A stretch of 64,000 nt of DNA from Gentiana macrophylla (Eukaryota > Streptophyta > Magnoliopsida > Gentianales > Gentianaceae): positions 11,434,267 to 11,498,266 of the forward strand of contig CM047808.1 of NCBI GenBank assembly GCA_026214975.1, read 5' to 3'. The stretch's first letter is position 1. Every line of letters begins with the position of its first letter. A program made the translations under genes and the position numbers. A model generated the notes under the pieces. The model did not search any database. It saw only the letters and a program-made list of their open reading frames with translations, and was not told where the DNA came from. This document shows, in pieces, positions 48,005 to 58,260 of this stretch.

Positions 48005-51000
48005 ATGATAATGAAGAGAAGAAAGTTGGATTTGTTCATGTCACTGAGTCGGCAAAAACCTGTGCAGGTTTTGATTTTGATAGCGATTTTGTACATACTT
48101 TTTGTAACTTTTGAAGCCCCTTTTGTTTTTAGAGCTGTTACTCAAGAAGGGTTTAATGGAATTGATAATGGGTTCTTGAGTTCAAAGTTTTTCATACTTG
48201 AAAGTGAGGAAAATTCGCAAGCAAAAGACTCGAAAAATCGTCCGTTAGATTTCCCTTTACGGGTTTCTAATGATTCAAAGCCAGAAAGAAGTATTAAAGA
48301 GTTTACTCTTCCATTATCCAGCTTGAAATTTGATGCAGAAATTGTGAATTCAACTCATGGTAATAACGGAAGTTTAGGGATTTTGAAATTGGCTAAAGAT
48401 GCTTATGAAATTGGGGGTAAGCTTTGGGAAGAGCTTAAATCAATTGATTTTGAAAAACAAAAGAATCCCAAAGAAGAATCAGTGAACAAAACCGGTGTAG
48501 AAGAAGCTTGCCCACCTTCAATTATTATATCCGGAGAAGAATTTCGTGATAAGAACCAAGGGTTAATGGTTTTGCCATGTGGGTTGACATTAGGATCACA
48601 TATAACAGTTGTAGCCGAACCGAAACAAGCTCATCCAGAGAAAGAAACTAAGATTTCATTGTTGAAAGAGGGTCAATATATAATGGTTTCACAGTTTATG
48701 ATGGAATTACAGGGGCTGAAAACTGTTGATGGAGAGGACCCACCTAGAATTTTGCATTATAATCCAAGATTGAAAGGTGATTGGAGTGGGAAGCCTGTGA
48801 TTGAACAGAATACTTGTTATAGGATGCAATGGGGTTCTGCTCATAGGTGTGACGGGTGGAGGTCTAGAGCTGATGAAGAGACTGGTGAGGTTTTTTTAAA
48901 TTTGTTTTTTGGGCATTTATTTGATTTTTGGCTGTTTTGAACTTTTAGTTTGTAGCATATCAAATGGGATGATTATATTGGTACTGATCAAATTGTGCAT
49001 TGTTTCATGGAAATCTAACTGCTTTATGCCGTGTATTCTTTTGCTCTGTTTTATCTTACTTTTTAGCTGTTTTGAAGGTGCTTTTTTTGGCTGTTCAAGT
49101 GTTTGATAATTGAAATTGTGCTTTTAGTTTGTAGTAAATCAAAAAGGATTTTGTGTATTGTCTAAGACGATTGGTACTGATTAATTTAGGGAGTCTTTAT
49201 TTGCACCGGGGCCGAATTTACTGCACACCACAGTACCTATGCACCACACCTGAGTTGACCATTTGAAAGTCGATTCTTGATCGACCTTTAAAGGGTCGAT
49301 TCTTGACTCAAGAATCGACTTTTAAAAGGTCGATTCAGTGTGGTGTATGGTAAGTTTTGGGAATGGAACCTATGGAGTGACGATCTGTTTATTACTCTTT
49401 TAATGATATTTTTCTATAGTGCTTATTGCTTTAACATTATGCAGTTGATGGTCAAGTGAAATGTGAGAAGTGGATTCGAGATGATGGCGTTCACTCAGAG
49501 GAAACAAAATCGTCTTGGTGGTTAAACCGGTTGATAGGCCGAACAAAGAAGGTGGATTTCGATTGGCCTTTCCCCTTTGTAGAAGACAAGCTTTTTGTTT
49601 TAACTCTAAGTTCTGGATTGGAGGGTTATCATGTAAATGTCGATGGAAGACACGTGACATCGTTCCCATATCGAACTGTGAGTTGTATCCTGCTACTTGC
49701 ACTACCCCCCTCCCCTTCCACCCTCCCCAAATCGGTCTACTAATGACATGCTCATTATCTCTTGTAGGGTTTTGCATTGGAGGATGCGACCGGGTTAACT
49801 ATAAACGGGGACATTGATGTTCATTCGGTGTTGGCTGCTTCATTACCGACATCACACCCTAGCTATGCTCCACAAGGGCATCTCGATATGTCCCCGAAAT
49901 GGAAGGCGCCGCCACTTTTGAGTGGACGTGGAGTAGATATGTTTATCGGTATTCTCTCTGCAGGCAACCATTTTGCTGAAAGGATGGCTGTTAGGAAATC
50001 ATGGATGCAGAATTCGCAGATAAAATCTTCAAAAGTCGTGGCTCGTTTCTTCGTAGCATTAGTACGTCGAACAATAGGAGGTTTTTGTGCGGTTTTATCT
50101 TGATTTGGGATTGTTGAATTTCATTTGATTCTGTTTTTTTTTTTTTTTTTTTGTGCAGCATCCAAGAAAGGAGATGAATATAGAGTTGAAGAAAGAAGCA
50201 GATTATTTCGGTGATATCGTGATAGTGCCTTATATGGACAATTATGACCTTGTTGTCTTAAAGACTGTTGCTATTGCTGAATATGGGGTGAGATTGTAAG
50301 ACACTTAGCAATATATATATAGGGCGTCTTTAGTGGTATCACGGTAAAACAATCGACCTGTAGAAAGTCGATTCTTTCTCTGAAATTGAGTTTCATTCGG
50401 TCAATTGTGACGATCAATTCTCGGTTGTAGAAAATACCAAGTCTATCGCCACTGTGGTGTCACAAGGGTAGAATCGGTAAATTGTGTGGTGCCACTAAAG
50501 ACTCCCTACATATTACACATTACTTTAAGGGTACCCTTTAAAGGGTATCATGACCTAACTTCAATCAGGGGAAAGTCGGTTCTGAGTTGTAGAATCAACC
50601 GTGGAAAAGTCTATTGTCATTGTGTTCAAAGGGTAGAATTGGTGTGGTGCCACTAAAGACGCCCTACGTTTTACACATTCTAATGGTACCCTTTTAAAGG
50701 GCATCATAACAATATCTAATTATTTTAATTGTACCCTTTAAAGACCTTATTTTTAGCCGTTCATTCCTCGTATTGGTTGCCGTTTGTAGGTCCGTCGGGT
50801 TGGTGCCAAATATATCATGAAGTGTGATGATGATACCTTTGTGAGAGTGGACACAATTCTTAAAGAAGCACAGAAAATCCCTGAGGGTCAAAGCTTTTAT
50901 ATTGGAAATATTAATTACTACCATAAACCACTTCGTAGCGGCAAATGGGCAGTAACTTACGAGGTGCGTTTCGAACTTCTTTTTTACTTTTCGTAACATT

Positions 51001-51369
51001 GTGTCACTCTACGTTTGAATGTAGACTGTTGATCAATGATTGAGGTTCATATTGATCATCGGGGGTCCCACGATGATCAGGATATCTGTATTGTTTGTTC
51101 TTGGGTATTTCTGTTTGCGGTTTCTTGACATGGGTCGTAAGGGTTTTAACCGATGTTACTTTCTTTTACGGTATTTACCGTAAGTGCTTTCTGTTTCTAG
51201 GCACTTGACATGAAGTAAGGGTTTTTCTGACATTTTCTTTTGATTTTTTGTAGGAATGGCCCGAAGAACAGTATCCGCCTTACGCTAACGGTCCTGGCTA
51301 CATTGTTTCATCAGACATCGCGAATTTTGTTGTATCTGAATTCGAAAAGCATACACTAAGGGTAAACCC

Positions 51370-51411
<42 letters not shown>

Positions 51412-52073
51412 GCTTGCACGTACAACCACACTGAATTGACTTCTCAAAAGCCTCAAGAATCGGCTTTCAAACAGTTGAGTGTGTGAAAATCGACTTTTGG
51501 AAATTCGATTTTCTGTTTCTCAAGCATCGACTTTCAAAAGGTTGATTCACTGTGGTATACCGGTACACTACATTATTTGTACACCACACTGAATCTCAAC
51601 CTATTAAAAGTCGATTCTTGAGTCAAGAGAATCGACTTTCAAACGATCGAATGTGTTGGGAAGTCGATTTTTCTCAAGAATCGACTTTCAAAAGGTCGAT
51701 TAAGCGTGGTATATATCATTACACTACCACACCGAATCGATCTTTTAAAAGTCGATTCTTGACTCAAGAGTCGACTTTCAAACAATCGAATGTGTGAATA
51801 CTTACAGAAGACCATTGTTATATATAACCGGGCGTCCTAACGTAAACGTCGTAAATAATGCAGTTATTCAAGATGGAGGATGTGAGTATGGGAATGTGGG
51901 TAGAACAATTCAATACAACAAGGGCAGTGGAATATGTACACAGCTTAAAATACTGTCAACATGGTTGCATTGAAGATTATTATACAGCACATTATCAATC
52001 TCCAAGGCAAATGCTCTGTTTATGGAACAAACTCCAAATGCATAGGAGGCCTCAATGTTGCAATATGAGATGA
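48005..52073 (+). CDS. Hydroxyproline O-galactosyltransferase, GALT2/5/6-like (GT31 with galectin domain)
   Basis: This type II Golgi enzyme adds galactose to hydroxyproline of arabinogalactan proteins. Seven exons with matching phases: 48005-48884, 49445-49677, 49768-50061, 50159-50287, 50790-50963, 51254-51361 and 51864-52073, giving 675 residues. The start could equally be the ATG at 48011 (MKRRKLD). A short basic N-terminus is followed by one membrane segment (about residues 20-36), a stem, a galectin-type lectin domain (about 185-400; [20 protein letters not shown]), then the GT31 domain starting [20 protein letters not shown]. The donor-binding DDD is at 525-527 ([11 protein letters not shown]) and the conserved EDVSMG at 611-616. 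Every exon is open, so the gene looks functional. Introns 1, 4 and 6 and the 3' UTR carry copies of a palindromic repeat family. Confidence 0.95.
49187..49370. repeat. AAGTCGATTCTTGA-family repeat in galactosyltransferase intron 1
   Basis: It begins GGGAGTCTTTATTTGCACC. It contains three AGTCGATTCTTGA-type blocks in alternating orientation (GACTCAAGAATCGACTTTT), giving a foldback structure, and ends in a GGTCGATTCAGTGTGGTGTA block. Confidence 0.65.
50322..50506. mobile_element. MITE with 21-bp inverted ends in galactosyltransferase intron 4
   Basis: The left end GGGCGTCTTTAGTGGTATCA and the right end TGGTGCCACTAAAGACTCCC are inverted repeats with few mismatches. TA flanks both sides, compatible with a TA target duplication. 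The 185-bp interior has GTCGATT motifs of the same family. A second, left-truncated copy with the same right end stops at 50664. Confidence 0.75.
51410..51795. repeat. Cluster of AAGTCGATTCTTGA-family repeats in intron 6
   Basis: Three successive foldback units, each built from AAAAGTCGATTCTTGA and its inverse plus CACACTGAATC or GTGTGGTAT edges, fill most of the intron after the (TC)n(TA)n run at 51372-51411. Confidence 0.7.
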
Positions 52074-52106
52074 CCATTATACCCTTTATTTTAATAGAAA
52101 AAAAAT

Positions 52107-52236
52107 GGCGTCTTTAGCGGCAATACAACGAAAACAATCGACTGACAGAAGATTCGATTCTGAACTTTAGAATCGGTCGGTTTTGTGGAATTGATTGTGG
52201 AAAAGTCGATTGTTAGTGTGGTGTCGATAAAGATGG
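52107..52236. mobile_element. Same MITE family just after the galactosyltransferase stop codon
   Basis: The start GGCGTCTTTAGCGGCAATAC and the end GTGTGGTGTCGATAAAGATGG are inverted-repeat relatives of the intron 4 MITE ends. It lies 33 bp beyond the stop codon and so probably within the 3' UTR. Confidence 0.65.
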
Positions 52237-52239
52237 AAA

Positions 52240-54080
52240 AAAAAAATAGGTATCTTGAAATGTTATTAGGGGAGGAGGGGGGAAAAAACAAGGGGAGAAG
52301 TTTTGCAGTGACAGAAGTTAATTATCTTATGTAAATTTTGAGGACTAATTTAGTAAATTGAGGTTTGTTTATGTAATACAACTTTGTTGTGTAATTATTG
52401 TAGAAATTTGTGTTATTAGATGGTTATGTATAATTATAGTATTAGCTTTGTGTCTCATTATAAGAATTCTCTTGGTCTATATGTTGCTTGAAACGGATAT
52501 GGGAATACATGGGTGTGAGATTTTTCGAAGGTCGAATGTCAAATAAACTTTCGGAAGTTGATTCTTGTGTCAAAAATCGATCTTCCGAAGGTCGAATGTC
52601 ATAATAAATTTTCGGAAAGTCGATTTTAAAAAGTTGATTCAGTGTGGTATACGTTAAATGCACTACAATGGTGGAATCGTTATGGTCAAAATAAAAGCTT
52701 CATCTAAAAAATATAGGATATTACGGGGTATTTGTGTAAAATTAAAAATTTCAAGAACGGTTTCCTTCATTTTTTGTATTATTTTCATTTTCACAATCTT
52801 TTCTTTCATTCTTTGACCGACTTTTGAAAATAACAAATTCCTCTCTAGATGTGTATCCTATATATCCGGTGTGCATTGATGTCGGATACATATCAGATAC
52901 CCAAAACATTATGAAACATAAGTATCCATGAATATGCATATACGAATCCAATATCCAATTTTTCAAAATTATAATTTCTCTCTTAATTTATATCCTAAGC
53001 ATCCGATGCGTATCGCCGTACGAAACAAAAGTATTCATGAATATGCATATATGAATCCGATATCCAACATTTGAAAAATACAATTTATCTCTTAATGTGT
53101 ATCCTATGTATTCAATATCGATTGATGTCGGATACGTATCAAATACGTAATGCATTATCAAACATAGGTATTCGTGCATCGTAACTCTTGGTTCTTTCGG
53201 GTAAGACTTGTGTCTCTTGGTGGTTGCTTTTCTTGTTGCTTTAAATAATTTTTGTATGTGGTTTCTTGTTTGACCTTTGGATGATAATTGAGGGAATGTT
53301 GTTAGGACATTCATGTAGTGGAACTGGTTAAGTTATATTATATTATACTATATAGTATATTATTGTATTGCAGCTACATAATAGTAGTAGTTACATAATT
53401 TTGTGTTTGAGATTAGGTGTAGGAGTTTGAACCATTTTATGAACTATTCCTAGTAAAATAAGATGCACAAGCAGTCTTTACAAATTAGATCACTGAGAAA
53501 TAATTCTCGATTTACATCTTTCATGAAGCTCTAAGGGCGGGACACTTGGACCCTTTTGGGTGGGAATCAACCTTTTTTAAGAAAGGAAAATGATAAAGGC
53601 ACCGGGAATTTATACCGGCAAATCCCCCGAAAGTGATATTGGTGGTCCATGTTTTATGTATTTTTTTTATTTTTAATTTTAGGCATGTGTGGTCACAAAA
53701 TGAGTGTGTGCAATTTGTGTGGAGTAATTATGTACCTCCATCATTGTCCTTTAAGAAATGCTTAGAAGGAGAACCAAGGAACAAGAGCTCTAAATGCGGG
53801 ACAATGAAAGATCCTTTGGGTCGGGGCTCAACATTTTTTAAGAAATGTTTAGAAGGGAAACCAAGGAACAAGTACTCTAGCAGTACGATCCCAGAGGAAT
53901 ACTGGAAATGTCCAACAACTGATATAAAGCACTCTCCTTCGAGGAAGTATCAACATTGTATTTGAAAGTTATGACACGGAGGACATTGCCAGGTGATAAG
54001 CTGGCTCGAACAGGTTATGATAAACTATAATTTCATTAAAATCATAATTTTACCCATTATTTTTTATCACATGTCTTTAT
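52240..54080. other. Intergenic with repeat debris, no confident gene
   Basis: It contains another AAGTCGA-type repeat (about 52515-52660) and three diverged copies of a unit of the type GTGTATCCTATGTATTC...GATGTCGGATAC...AAACATA (about 52845-52935, 52985-53065 and 53095-53175). A 110-codon frame at 53633-53965 contains a duplicated FKKCLEGEPRNK-like block (53749 and 53838). I do not recognise it and would not call it a gene without transcript support. Confidence 0.4.
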
Positions 54081-54084
54081 GACC

Positions 54085-54679
54085 AGAGTGGCGAACAGAA
54101 ATTTTTTCTGCGGTGGTGCTGTATATAAAGCTATGAAAATTACAAAAGTTTTCCCGGTGGTGTTCTGTGTATACCAGAAATTTTTCTCGTAATCTTGATG
54201 TATAAACCGCCGTAAAAAAAAAAATCGAGCTGGTGCTTCGCTATATAAACCGCAAAAAAAAAAGTTGTTAAGAGCGGTAATCTTGCTGTATAAATTACCA
54301 AAAAAAAAAATCCGGGTTGGTCTTTAACTACATAAACTGCAAAAAAAAAAAAAATGTTAAGAGCAGGATTTGAACCTACAAAAAAATCCGAGCTTGCTAT
54401 ATAAACTGCCAAAAAAAAAAAAATCGTTAAGTGCGAGGATTTGAACATACAACCTAGTTATTAAAAAAATAGTTAAGAGCATGATTTGAACCTACAATCT
54501 AGGTTATTGAGACTAAAAAATATTTGTTCTTAAACAACTAGGATAGATAGTCTTTTTGTTAATAAAAGACACATTACATAGTCATATTAATACTAATACT
54601 AATACTAATACAATAATAATTTTTTTTTTTTTTTCAAAATTTGTGGTGGTAACCCCACCATAGGGTAGGTCCGCCCCTG
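54085..54679. mobile_element. hAT-like MITE with internal tandem repeats
   Basis: The left end CAGAGTGGCGAACAG and the right end, inverted CAGGGGCGGACCTA, are of the hAT CAGNGGNGG type. The flanking 8-mers TTTATGAC and CTATGGAC match only partly. Inside, a roughly 60-bp unit (GCTATATAAACYGC-A(n)-GTTAAGAGC) is repeated several times. Confidence 0.5.
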
Positions 54680-55676
54680 CTATGGACACATTCACTCAAC
54701 CCCAACAATTAATACAAGAAATTCCATCATAACGAGTCTTCATCGGTCTATATCGTTACAGGTCCGACAAGCATTTAAAAAACTTTTTTTTTTCTTTTTG
54801 ATATTTTACCCATTTCTTATAGGCGAGTTCTATTGACACCATCAAATTACTATGTGCACCATTTTTCCCTCTTTTTTTTCATTTACATTTTGGCACCATC
54901 AAATCACTTTTTGACAACACGTTACGAGCGTCAGATCCATTGACCTTTTTTTCGCTCACAATGTCAGTGGGTCTGACATTTTACACCAATGACACATTTA
55001 TAACCGTAAAATCAGTGTCATTGACGTTGAGATTGAAAACGTCGATCTGCAGTGACGTCCGTGATCGCAACGAAGCAGCGTCGCGCCATCGACGCGTTAT
55101 CTTTGTTAAAAATAATAAAAATATTCAATGCACACAAGAGTGATTTATAGAGTCACCAAAATAATCGCGTGCAGTGAAAGCAGGTTCAATAGTGCTTAAG
55201 TAGAAACTGCATTCTTATATAAAATAACAAGTCTTTGCAATAAAAATATATATATATTAATACGCCATGCCTATTATTTATATGTTGCAACAACCATCAT
55301 TAAAAATTCAAATGATGATGCCTATTACGTTGATTTATTTATTTATTTTTTTTTTGTTTCTTAGTCTTTTTTTTTCTAATAATAAGAATGCAGCTGATGA
55401 TGGTGACAAAATTGCCAATTGTGCTTCTTTTTTCCGGAGACGAAATACACCGATTAATACGCCCCAAGTGGGTTTCAAAAAGACCCTTTGACAACTTTTT
55501 ATCTTAATTTGATCATATCAGCACATAAGAAACCCGTAAAATAAATAAAATTGTTAAAAACATCACATGCGATTTATAGTTTTAAGACACATCAGTCACA
55601 TTCGATTTTAAAACACATTGTCAGCATTCAACTTTAAAGAAAGAAAATCAACATTCGATATTTATAAAATCGAATA
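54680..55676. other. No gene seen
   Basis: AT-rich sequence with short unrelated ORFs only. A GC-richer patch at 55015-55115 has no recognised family. Confidence 0.35.
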
Positions 55677-56344
55677 GGGATTATTAGTTATAAAGTAAAT
55701 CATTAGAGACTTAATGATCATTTAGAATGACACTCAAAAAACTTATTCGGTTATAAGGGCGTTACTAATTTATTTTTTCTGCTTCTCCTAGATTTCCAAA
55801 GCGTTGTCATGCGATACTGCCTCGCTTAATTTCCAATTTGTTCTCTCGTTTATGCAACCTCATTGAAATCAAGCGAGAGGATCCAGATCGAATGGAGGAT
55901 TCAAGATTTCAAGCAGAGGGGAGAAGAGGAAGGCTGTGGCGGCGTCGGCGGCGGAGGCGGAGGTAAGTGAGAGAGGCGATTACATCGAAATTCAAAAACA
56001 GCAAAGATACATTGAAGTAGGTGATATATTCTAAAGGGTGAAGCAACTCATTTACCTGAATCTTCAACCCGGCACAACTCGCTCGTTTACTACGGATGGG
56101 GTAGGTAATCCATAATCAATCAAGAATGATGTTCTTAGTTTCTTCTTTGGATTTATTTTCCGAGATGTAAAACGAATTACGCGACTTAAAACTTGTAAAT
56201 CATGTACTGCATTCATAAAGTTTACAAAGTCAATAGCTTTTCGATGTTTACTTACGGTCTCCTTGTGTTTATATGCATTTTGACAAAGAAGTGTAAGCTC
56301 AAGAACTACCAAGTAAGAATTATTTTTCTGATTTGCATGCTACT

Positions 56345-56440
56345 TGATGGAGTGACATTGATGACTTATGCAGTGACATTGATGATGTCGATGCAGTGAC
56401 ACCGATGACTTGTGCAATGACATTGATGTCTGAAGCAGTG
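56345..56440 (+). repeat. GCAGTGACATTGATGAC minisatellite, left block
   Basis: Four or so imperfect copies of GCAGTGACATTGATGACTTA and variants lie on the 5' side of the captured gene fragment. The same unit recurs on its 3' side. Confidence 0.8.
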
Positions 56441-56645
56441 ACACAATAACATGTCTAGAGAAACATTCAGAGCATTCATAGATTTTGTTTTACTAAAAAG
56501 TTGACAGTGTATTTGGGTGCTTATAATAGATGATATAGTCCCTTTTGCTTTCGTAGCACAAGTACGATCTAGGAGGCTCTTTATTACCTTCTTATGGGTT
56601 TCACTCACCATGGTGGCTTACAATTAAGTCTTTTTTGGGTTTCTG

Positions 56646-57105
56646 GTGCTGCTTATAATAACTGTGGATACTCATAGTTTGGGGTTGTTTTTCTTTTCTC
56701 TTATGGTTGTCGTTGTCCTGTTTCTTGGGTTGCAGGTCGATATAAGTGCTTTGTGGCATTTGGCTAGCGTGGTTTCTGTATTGGAGCCGGTTTATGGGCT
56801 TGCAACTATGAAAAAGAGCTATCAGTTGTTAAAGGGCAGGACCATGATAGCTTTCAACCTTGTTTTTGGGTATATGGCTATTTGTGGACTGATAACACTA
56901 TATTCTCATCAGTTGTGGTTAATGGTGGGGATAATCATGGTGTGCTTACAAGAATTATGGTTGGTGGATTCTTGGTTGGGTTGCTGGTGATAGTTAATCT
57001 GGCTGGCTTATTAGTGCAGAGTGTGTTTTACTATGTGTGCAAGAGTTACCATCATCAAGAGATTGACAAGAGTGCCCTCTATGATCATCATGGTGGTATG
57101 GGCTT
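56646..57105 (+). pseudogene. Captured fragment of a plant multi-pass membrane protein gene
   Basis: The frame reads SALWHLASVVSVLEPVYGLA, TMKKSYQLLKGR, AFNLVFGYMAICGLIT. After a one-base slip near 56905 it continues IFSSVVVNGGDNHGVLTRIM, GGFLVGLLVIVNLAGLLVQ and SVFYYVCKSYHHQEIDKSAL. This matches the C-terminal membrane-spanning half of a plant-specific family of unknown function (At4g19950-like). The N-terminal half and the extreme C-terminus are absent, and the frame runs into minisatellite DNA. Confidence 0.65.
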
Positions 57106-57290
57106 ATGCAGTGACATTGATGTCTGCTGCAGTGACATTGATGACTTATACAGTGACATTGATGTCTGATGCAGTGACATTGACGACTTATGTTGTGACA
57201 TTGATGACTTATGCAGTGACATTGATGTCTGATGCAGTGACGTTGATGACTTATGCAGTGACATTGATGACTGTATTTACAATTAGATAA
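57103..57290 (+). repeat. GCAGTGACATTGATGAC minisatellite, right block
   Basis: About eight copies of a 21-24 bp unit GCAGTGACATTGATGACTTA, with TGATGTCTG alternants, begin directly where the gene similarity stops. Confidence 0.9.
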
Positions 57291-57499
57291 CTGATGTAAT
57301 GATATTGATGTCACCGCATATACAACTTGATACACACATTTGATAACTTTGTAAAGTAACTTTATTTCTTTGTTATCTTTAAATATTTGATTGATCTTGG
57401 TTTATTTGATTAGTGTTGGTTTAAATATTCGATAACTTTATAAAATAATCGTATTTCTTTTGTTTTTTTGGTTTAAAGCGATTTTTACAACCAAATGTA

Positions 57500-57790
57500 T
57501 GAATAAATCGTTACAATAACACGCCATCGCATAAATCGTTACAATAACATGTCATCAGATAATTCGATACAATAAGACATCACCGCATAGATCGCTACAA
57601 TAAGAAGTCATCGCGATAAATCGCTACAACGATGACGCGTCATTGCATAAATCGTTACAATGAGATGTCACCGATCAAGGTTGTCAATGGATCGCGCGGT
57701 CAATACATCATGGTAGTCAATGAATCGCGACGGTCAATGCATCGGGTGGTTAATGGATCCCGGTGGTCAATGCATCGGGGTAAGTGGTCG
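57500..57790 (+). repeat. Short tandem units ATAAATCGTTACAATAA and GGTCAATGGATCG
   Basis: Two adjoining arrays: about five copies of a roughly 37-bp ATAAATCG-TACAATAA-GTCATCGC unit (57500-57680), then about five copies of a roughly 25-bp GGTCAATG.ATCG unit (57680-57780). Confidence 0.8.
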
Positions 57791-58260
57791 ATGTATATGA
57801 CGGTGATCAATCGCCACGTCGATTTTTATGAAGAAAAAAATGATTTATGAAATTTATTCGAAAAATATCAAATTTGATTTTAGAATAAAGAAGACGAAAA
57901 AATATGAATTTTAGTGAAAAAATTATGATGATCCGAGTTTTAGATCAAAATATATGACGTTTAGAAATATGGTGAATTAAAAAAAGAAATTAAAAATAAT
58001 TAAAAAAAGAAAAAACTTAACCACCACCCACACGTTCACTCGGCAGTTTTTTTTTTCCCTTCCTTTTAGCGCTTTTTTTTTTTTTTTTTCCCTTCCTTCC
58101 TTTTTTTTCTTCTTCCTTTTTATTCACTTGAAATTAGAATGTCCTTATAACTAAATAAGTTTCCTTCTTAAAATTAGAATGTCCTTATAACTAAATAAGA
58201 TTTCGGAGTGTCCTATTACCCCTAATATGTTGAAAATCAGTCCTTTTAAATAATTGGCCC

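Larger units (their letters stand above)
55677..58260. mobile_element. Pack-MULE-like element carrying a membrane-protein gene fragment
   Basis: The arms are inverted: ACTTATTCGGTTATAAGGGC near 55750 pairs with the inverse block ACTTATTTAGTTATAAGGAC at about 58144-58206, which is present twice in the right arm. The flanking 9-mers AATCGAATA (55668-55676) and TATTGAATA (58261-58269) agree at seven positions, a plausible Mutator-length target duplication. The layout (arms, minisatellites, one host gene piece) and the AGGACA...TAATTT arm motif resemble 37618-41155. No transposase is present. Confidence 0.55.

Noticed and set aside
53633..53965. Possible small gene with duplicated FKKCLEGEPRNK block
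   Set aside because: The duplication is at DNA level and extends without coding constraint. No start context, splice sites or family.
56994..57335. Minus-strand His/Cys-rich repeated frame (CISHQCH...)
   Set aside because: It looks zinc-finger-like but is only the reverse translation of the GCAGTGACATTGATGAC minisatellite.
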